Source: Xenoacremonium recifei (Eukaryota > Ascomycota > Sordariomycetes > Hypocreales > Nectriaceae). Taken from it: 64,000 nucleotides of DNA. The notes under the pieces were generated by a model, which was given only the letters and a program-made list of their open reading frames with translations, ran no database searches and had not been told where the DNA came from. Made by a program: the position numbers and the translations under genes. Where the stretch lies: the NCBI GenBank assembly GCA_012184525.1, contig WOFQ01000019.1, forward strand, positions 434,001 to 498,000, written 5' to 3'. Of this stretch, positions 58,241 through 64,000 are shown piece after piece. Position 1 is the stretch's first letter; every line of letters begins with the position of its first letter.

Positions 58241-58878
58241 TGGGCCGAATCGTATGCGACAGCTCTAGAGGATGCTGCGTGTGGAAGGGATGGAGGGTCG
58301 AAGTGATGTGCGTTTAGAGACGGGATTGGAATTTTGGTGTTGCTCTGCAGTCCGCCCGCTAAGGTAAGGAAGGTCCAGGTGGAGGGGCGCAGTTGGATTG
58401 GCAAGGGCGTCGTCACATGCATGCAAGCTGCAACTACCTATCTATGTACCTTCCCGTCAACGCTGCGACCTTAATTTGACTGCTTATTCATTGAGATACT
58501 TCACTAACAATTTCCATAGGTACCTGTAGTCGTCGAATTGGTGTAATTTTGTGTAAACTGCACATCAATTATCACCATCATGCCGGCCTCGAGTTGTAAC
58601 AATTCTGTTTTATAATGATGCAATAAAGAGCCAGATAAAGTTGAGGAAATCTACTTGCAGACTGTCATGTCTGTGGAAACCAAGAATGCTCACCAACGCC
58701 TTGCAGGTTAACATGCACACTGCTCTACATGCCACTCACGCACTCTCCCACTCCTTTACTCAAGTGTCAGAAAACGCCTCTCATCCAAGAAACGCGGCCT
58801 AGACCCAGACCGTAGACATCCAGAGTTTCGAACGTACACCGCCCTCTTCCTGCAATGCACGCAAGGGGCTTCGCAATA
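58241..58878. other. intergenic region upstream of ARV1
   Basis: ARV1 promoter and 3' flank of the LysM gene. AT-rich, nothing else seen. Confidence 0.6.
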
Positions 58879-60699
58879 TCAATCAGCCTTCCGGCCTTTG
58901 GTCCCGGTTGCCATCGTCCTTCCCCTGACAGTTCCTTCTCCCTCGCTTCGACTGCTGCTCCCCAGTGATAGGGACTCTACCAACCGCGTGGGAGGCCCTC
59001 CGAGCATCCGTCCGTCGTCGCTGTTCGTATCGGTCAACTCTATTAGGTCTCCTTCTCTTGCAGATCTTCCCCGGCTCCCGATGAACGAGCCGCTTGGACG
59101 TCTTGACAGAGCCCCCCTCAACCAAGTCTCAACTGCAGCCGCAGCTTTGTCGAGCCCGTTGCCTTGCTGCAAGCTAGACGATGGTAACTCTTGGCCCTCA
59201 CCAACATGGCTTTCGACAATAGATGCTGACTCTGATGTGAATCCAAAATGCGCCGTTTCAGATCCCATGATAGACATGGACGGAACACCTTCAATATCCA
59301 GGCCCGGGATGTGCTTTTTCGTCCACGTAGTAATAGCGTCCTTGTCTGGTCCCGGGGCACGCACATTGCGGCCCATTGAGCCCACGCCCCCTGGCCGTCG
59401 CATCCAAGCAGGCATAACTTCTCCCCCTTCTGTGATTGGCCGAGCCGGACTCGACATGACGGTTGACGATATTCGAGGTCGATTTCCAAGAGCACTGTGG
59501 CGGCGTGAGGACGCCGTCGACCCCGGTGGGTTGCTAGATAAGTCAAAGCTCTGGCGGGGTGTTGAGAACGTCGAGGCCGTCCTGATACTCTTCTTTCGTC
59601 GTGGCGGAAAGTACCCCATGGCCTTTCGTGCAACGCGTGCAATCTCTATGGGCGCTGGGAACGAATCAATCTTCACCCACCGCACATGTGTCCAGGGGTT
59701 CTCCTCTTCAGCAATCCTCGTCTCTGCTGCCGCCCCGTTTGTTCGGCTACTGAAAAAATCATCGTGAACGCCTTGTGAGCTGGATGATTCGTCGTCTACG
59801 GCCGGTGTTGGTGCAAGCAAGTCCACACGGTTTGCGTTGGAATACGAGGGAGGCTCACACGGCCGACCCCTGAGCTCGCACGCATCGACCGGTATCGTTA
59901 GGTATTTTCGCATCTGTACACTGTCTCGAGACCAGAGCCCGTTTGCTTGCCGAAATGCATCCTCCCTGCATTGGTATCGTAGGATGAGGCCGGCATACGT
60001 GTCGCTCGGTTGGACTTCGTGGATGTAGACCAAATACTCCTGGTCTTCTGGTTGCTCAATGATGGCATCGTTGGAGTTGCGCCGCTTGTGCTTCCCCGTG
60101 ATATCCAAACCACCGTTGACACCGTCGTGGCTCTCGAGAACGCTAGCCTTGCGAGCTGCCTTCAGAGCGGCATCCCGACCTGCGAGTGACCCCGCCGCGA
60201 TATCCTCGAGCCCGGGCCGCTTCGGCGGAGGCGCCGGGCCCCAAGCACCGAGGCCTTTCCTCGACGCCGTGTTGCTCGAGTATCCCCGCCCCCATGTTCC
60301 GCTTCGGTCCTCCGCTCGAGTGCTCGACTGCGATCGACTGGGACTCGATTGGTCACCACCCCCGATCAGGGACGATGCCAGCCCCTGCACAGAAGCCCAG
60401 CTCTGCGTCCACGAGTCATTGAGGAACGCCCCGATGTTACCGGTAGCGCGGTTCGGGCTGGCTGCTGTGCGCGTCGATCGTAGGGGACTCCCCGTCCGGC
60501 TATGAGGGGCGCTGAATGCCGAAAGGAGGCCGCTGGAGTCTCTACTAGACTCGTCATCACCGTCCTGCTCGTCGAGGGCACTTATCCGGCGTCGGTTGCG
60601 CGGCCGGATGGAGCTTGAGTCGGAGGCGTGAGAGGCGGGAGCCAGCGCCGACGAAGATCTATGCGACGAGGGTCTCGCGGAGAGGCCCGAGTCGGTCAT
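58879..60699 (-). CDS. Intracellular LysM-domain protein (LYSMD-like), N-terminus uncertain
   Basis: A single long exon of 606 residues from the ATG at 60699 (MTDSGLSARPSSH). The frame stays open to 60762 without an ATG, so an unseen upstream exon may supply the true start. The protein is mostly disordered, Ser/Arg/Gly-rich, with RPRNRRRISALD near the N-terminus and a tryptophan-rich patch (DSWTQSWASVQGLASSL). One LysM domain lies at about residues 227-272: YIHEVQPSDTYAGLILRYQ, then FRQANGLWSRDSVQM and YLTIPVDAC. There is no signal peptide, so it resembles the cytosolic LYSMD-type proteins of fungi rather than secreted chitin-binding LysM effectors. The ligand is unknown. The C-terminus includes GRTMATGTKGRKAD. 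The opposite-strand frame across 58.9-59.8 kb is a shadow. Confidence 0.75.
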   Translation of the reverse strand: MTDSGLSARPSSHRSSSALAPASHASDSSSIRPRNRRRISALDEQDGDDESSRDSSGLLSAFSAPHSRTGSPLRSTRTAASPNRATGNIGAFLNDSWTQSWASVQGLASSLIGGGDQSSPSRSQSSTRAEDRSGTWGRGYSSNTASRKGLGAWGPAPPPKRPGLEDIAAGSLAGRDAALKAARKASVLESHDGVNGGLDITGKHKRRNSNDAIIEQPEDQEYLVYIHEVQPSDTYAGLILRYQCREDAFRQANGLWSRDSVQMRKYLTIPVDACELRGRPCEPPSYSNANRVDLLAPTPAVDDESSSSQGVHDDFFSSRTNGAAAETRIAEEENPWTHVRWVKIDSFPAPIEIARVARKAMGYFPPRRKKSIRTASTFSTPRQSFDLSSNPPGSTASSRRHSALGNRPRISSTVMSSPARPITEGGEVMPAWMRRPGGVGSMGRNVRAPGPDKDAITTWTKKHIPGLDIEGVPSMSIMGSETAHFGFTSESASIVESHVGEGQELPSSSLQQGNGLDKAAAAVETWLRGALSRRPSGSFIGSRGRSAREGDLIELTDTNSDDGRMLGGPPTRLVESLSLGSSSRSEGEGTVRGRTMATGTKGRKAD

Positions 60700-61943
60700 G
60701 ATGGCCGCCAGCTCGGCAGATAGCGGCTTCGCATCAGAGCTTGGCCTGTACCAGCGGCTCACTCATTGGGCGTTCGACCGAGATTGGTAGAGGCTTCTTG
60801 CTGTTGTTCTGCAACCGAGCTGGAGTGGTTGATGGGCCGGTAGGCGAGTTCGGGGTGGCCGACTGGAGGCGTCGTGAGGAATGATGAGTAAGGACCAGGA
60901 GAGGGTGAGATGGAGCGAGTCAATGCGACGATGCTGCGATGCGATGATAGCGGAGGCACAACCGTGGCCGTCTTCGTTCAGCGGCGATGTCGGAGTTGTT
61001 GGATCGGGAGCAGACGGTGACAGGGGAGCATCAGGAGCGGTAAGGATACCTCAAACGCCTGTATAGCTAGAAGGGGATGTAGGAGGAAGCCAAGCATGAG
61101 GTTGAGACGGGGAGACTCGAAGGGACTGGGATTGGCTGTGGCGCTGGAGAGCCTGAGTCGGGGGCTGCATGCTTAGTACGGTGTGAGTTATAGGGGATGA
61201 CGGGCATTGGAGGATGGAGCCCAGTGGAGGGGCCACGCTCTGAACACCTAAACCAACTGAACGCCCAGATCATCACCCACTGACGCATTAGTGGGTTGAG
61301 CCGCTGTTCGGGCCAACCCAAGGCGCTGTAACCTCCACGCGGCCTCGCTGTCGGTCGGGTCTTTCAGCCGCCCGGTCCCCGGCCTCTTGACATGGAAGGA
61401 AGGTGGCGGGAACTCAACAGGAAGCAGTCGACCCCCACCTCCCCCTATCTATCTAAGGAACTGGATAAATCTGTTCCCTTACGAAGAACAAGTCGACCAT
61501 GGAGAATGCAAGTGATATGATATTATGACCCTAAGTAGGTTCTTATTTGTTTTCATCCGTGGCTCTCATGAGACACTCCAGACCCCTTGCTTCAGGCCTG
61601 GCCGACGTAAGAGAGGATTCCCGATCCATCAAACTTCCCTTCTCTCCCACACTTCCACGCCTAAACTCCCGTCGTCAAAATTTACACATACAATTCATTC
61701 TCCAAGACGAGCCGAGTTCACTAGTCCAGTGTCATATTGTCGGCGGTTGACCGAAAACAATACACCCCACCTTACCTTCTCTCTGTCCTGGTTTTCTGTC
61801 TTGAATGCCACATAAGAGTACCCGTTCAGATATTGGCACATTCTCTCTTCGTCGAATAAATCTTCCAGATGACGCATGGTTGTACATATCCGCATCTTTT
61901 CTCCTTATCATAGACTCAGAAAGGAGCATCGCTTCTCTCCTGT
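60700..61943. other. intergenic region between the LysM and CTF1-beta genes
   Basis: Likely holds the LysM gene's promoter, possibly an unrecognised 5' coding exon within the first 300 bases (open frame on the minus strand to 60959), and 3' flank of the regulator gene. No other feature supported. Confidence 0.5.
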
Positions 61944-64000
61944 TCAACCCAATTGAACATCTAGGTTGAGGTTGCTAGCATCGCCTTGAATTCCGAAGAA
62001 TTGAAACCTATTTGGATATGTTAGCCCTGGTCAGACATCTCACGATGTACGCTGACTTACCAGTCCTCCACATTCAATGTTGTCGGCACAGCTTGTCCTT
62101 GGGCTGAACCCGTACTCCAACTGTCGGGACTCTGACCTTCCGGCATCGTACCATCCAAGTTTGCCTGCCACATGTTGGACCCTTGAAACCCGTGCATTCC
62201 TGGCTGGAGAAGACCGTTTCCAGGGGCTCGCTGCTGGAATTGGCCGGGTTGCTGGGTGTGCATCTGAGGCTGTATAGTACCGGGCGGCACACCAACGACA
62301 TTGGGGTCCAACCCGGCATGCGTCTGTGTAGGCGATATATTGGGAAAGGCAGGCATAGCCGCGCTGTCAGGGAATAGTTGATCAGGCTGGAAGTTCTCCC
62401 ACAAGGATTGAGAGAGATTTGGCGAGTTTCTCGTGACTAGATAAAGATCTGGAGGTGTAGGCGGTACAGAGAAAGACGGGTTGAAGGGTGTGGCCGGGCG
62501 AGTCTGTGGTCGCGAATTGGTGCCCCCCATAAAAGTGTCTGGCCCTGTCTGGCGAGGAGAAGTGACGGTAGGCGGCTGCATGGTGTTCGGGAGCTCAGCC
62601 TTCTGAGCGCTCGGAGTCTGCGGCCGTGACCGTTCGTATGACTCTTGCGGCTGCGGCGTGCTCGTGCCGAAATCAATCGCCATATCGTCGTACTTCCGTT
62701 TCATTGCATCGGGTTGTTTACTCTGCTGCTCAAGCTGGCTAAGAGATTGATGCAACTTGCGATGGCGCTTGCCCGCAGCTTTCTGGAGACGCTCCTCCAA
62801 GACTTTATTGCCAATTATGGACTCAAAGAGCGTGTAGACCATCTTACCCACCAGCCAGACTCTTGAGACCTCCTTCATCGCCTGCATACAGCTGCGCAAA
62901 CGGTCTTGGGTAACCTGCTGGATGGACGGCACCGGCGACCTCATCTGATACACATGCATTATAAGGGCCGAAAAGAGGCTGTAAACGATAAACGCAGGGC
63001 AGTAACGAAGCTGGTCGTGTGTCGCAAGGTTCTCGACAATGGATGTGATCATTGCCGCCGCCTGGAACGCGATATTGCGTGAAGGATAGGGCGACTCGTC
63101 GGGGAACCTCGATGCGCCGCTGGGAGGCATGTGAGCTCGGTGAAGGAGACAGAGCGTTGTGTAATAGTTGGAGTGCAACAGAGCCGACCAAAAGTGGTGT
63201 CGAGGCATCTCCCAGTATACAATCTTGGGACAGTTTTGAAGCCAATCGGCCAAAGCCATGTCACTGTGCGTAAGGTCGATGGCGTTTCGTTGTCGCCCCT
63301 TGGATGCGACGGAATACTGCTGCGACAACACCAAGCCCATGATTTCGCAGAGCTTGACGTATTGTAGGAAGAATTGCACATGAATCGGATCTGGCGGATA
63401 CTCGCTCAGCCGATCAGGCTCGTCTTCGATGAAGTCGTCCTCCGTCAACATCTCCACGTCCGAGTCATCAAGATTGATGTGAACAGGCCGTCCCAAAGCG
63501 ACAGCAACCGATCGATCTCGAGTAAAAAGTGTCCACCAAATTCGCTTCCAGAGGCGCTTGTCTGACCGGCTCAGCTGTGACTGCTCAACAGATCGATGCA
63601 TGCCCGACCCCTGGGCAACAATAGTAGCCACTCGGCTCCAGTAGAAGACATTCTTGGTCACATCCTCTGGGCCTTCCCAGTACCATCCCATCAAAAGGAG
63701 AGACTGAACAATCGTAACCCGATCATCCTCGTAGTTGGCGTCGTACAGAGCTTTGGCCCTCTTGTAAAATGTGAGTGCCGCAGGAGTCGTCGAGCCGTTG
63801 GAGTCCATCAATTGCGGGTTGTTGCAGACACGGGAGCCAGCCAGCAGCACAGCCTGTAGAAGTAGCAGCGATGGGGGGTTCTTGGGGTCGCGATACTGTC
63901 GCATGAAGCGCGTCCGGTTAATGATGGGTACGATGGGGTGAACCCATTGGAAGTACGCCTCGATAAGCTCGTCACAAAGGGTTCGCGGGGGCAGCAAGAA
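61944..64000 (-). CDS. CTF1B: Cutinase-type/fatty-acid regulator CTF1-beta (FarA/FarB family), 5' partial
   Basis: Main exon 62061 to the right edge, then a 64-nt last exon 62007-61944. At least 667 residues are visible. The Zn2Cys6 DNA-binding domain lies outside the window. What remains is the fungal-specific regulatory domain (CDELIEAYFQWVHPIVPIIN, then WWTLFTRDRSVAVALGRPVH, then YTLFESIIGNKVLEERLQ) and a Pro/Gln/Ser-rich activation-type tail. This matches my memory of CTF1-beta from Fusarium solani and the FarA/FarB regulators of Aspergillus, which switch on cutinase and fatty-acid catabolism genes in response to free fatty acids. The GTAAGT donor right after VEDW leads to the last exon ending WFQFFGIQGD, the family's C-terminal signature; read through, the frame would end at a TAA inside the donor. 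Function follows from family resemblance, and CTF1-beta versus FarA is not settled. Confidence 0.85.

Noticed and set aside
1..64000. CRISPR array, transposon or IS element
   Set aside because: No regularly spaced direct repeats apart from the 5S units, and no transposase or long terminal repeats were seen. The organism is eukaryotic.

Overview
The window is nuclear DNA of a filamentous ascomycete (Pezizomycotina, most likely a sordariomycete). The evidence is genes broken by short GT..AG introns (about 49-240 nt) with CTAAC/CTGAC-type branch sites, intergenic gaps of 0.3-6 kb, and fungus-specific families: chitin synthase, NADPH nitrate reductase, Hsp88-type Hsp110, the fungal 29.9 kDa complex I subunit and a cutinase-type Zn2Cys6 regulator. 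I rebuilt 21 protein genes by joining exons. Reading frame is conserved across every junction listed. Two genes run off the window, at the left edge (5' end missing) and the right edge (5' end missing). No transposon, CRISPR array or convincing tRNA gene was seen.

Layout. 1-25 kb: a CPSF-A/MMS1_N-family propeller protein (partial), translation factor eIF5B, Hsp110, a short chitin synthase, a small tandem 5S rRNA array (16.05-16.65 kb), the nonsense-mediated-decay factor UPF2, and nitrate reductase with a NIT4/NirA site and GATA sites in its promoter. 25-39 kb: a divergent Ca2+/H+ antiporter, HRQ1 helicase, the Ran-binding protein YRB2, a Yip1-family membrane protein and a tandem-PAS protein. 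39.1-45.1 kb: a 6 kb divergent intergenic region with no gene I can support. 45-64 kb: the Polycomb (PRC2) WD40 subunit EED overlapping convergently with RRN11, the complex I 29.9 kDa subunit, BAR protein GVP36, N-acetylglutamate synthase, a 3-hydroxyisobutyrate-dehydrogenase-like enzyme, V-ATPase subunit e (VMA9), ARV1, an intracellular LysM protein, and a CTF1-beta/Far-type transcription factor (partial).

These are mostly conserved single-copy housekeeping genes with no metabolic cluster or operon-like grouping. The accessory-looking signals are: (i) a 194/195-nt-period tandem 5S rRNA array whose two intact copies differ by a compensatory base-pair change; (ii) introns in HSP110 and UPF2 that are multiples of three and stop-free, so retention would give longer proteins; (iii) the long PAS-EED intergenic region; (iv) a CAX-type antiporter lacking the usual Gly-Asn motif in both exchange helices. 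I found no clear new multi-gene system. Gene identities rest on recognised motifs and family knowledge, since no database search was possible.
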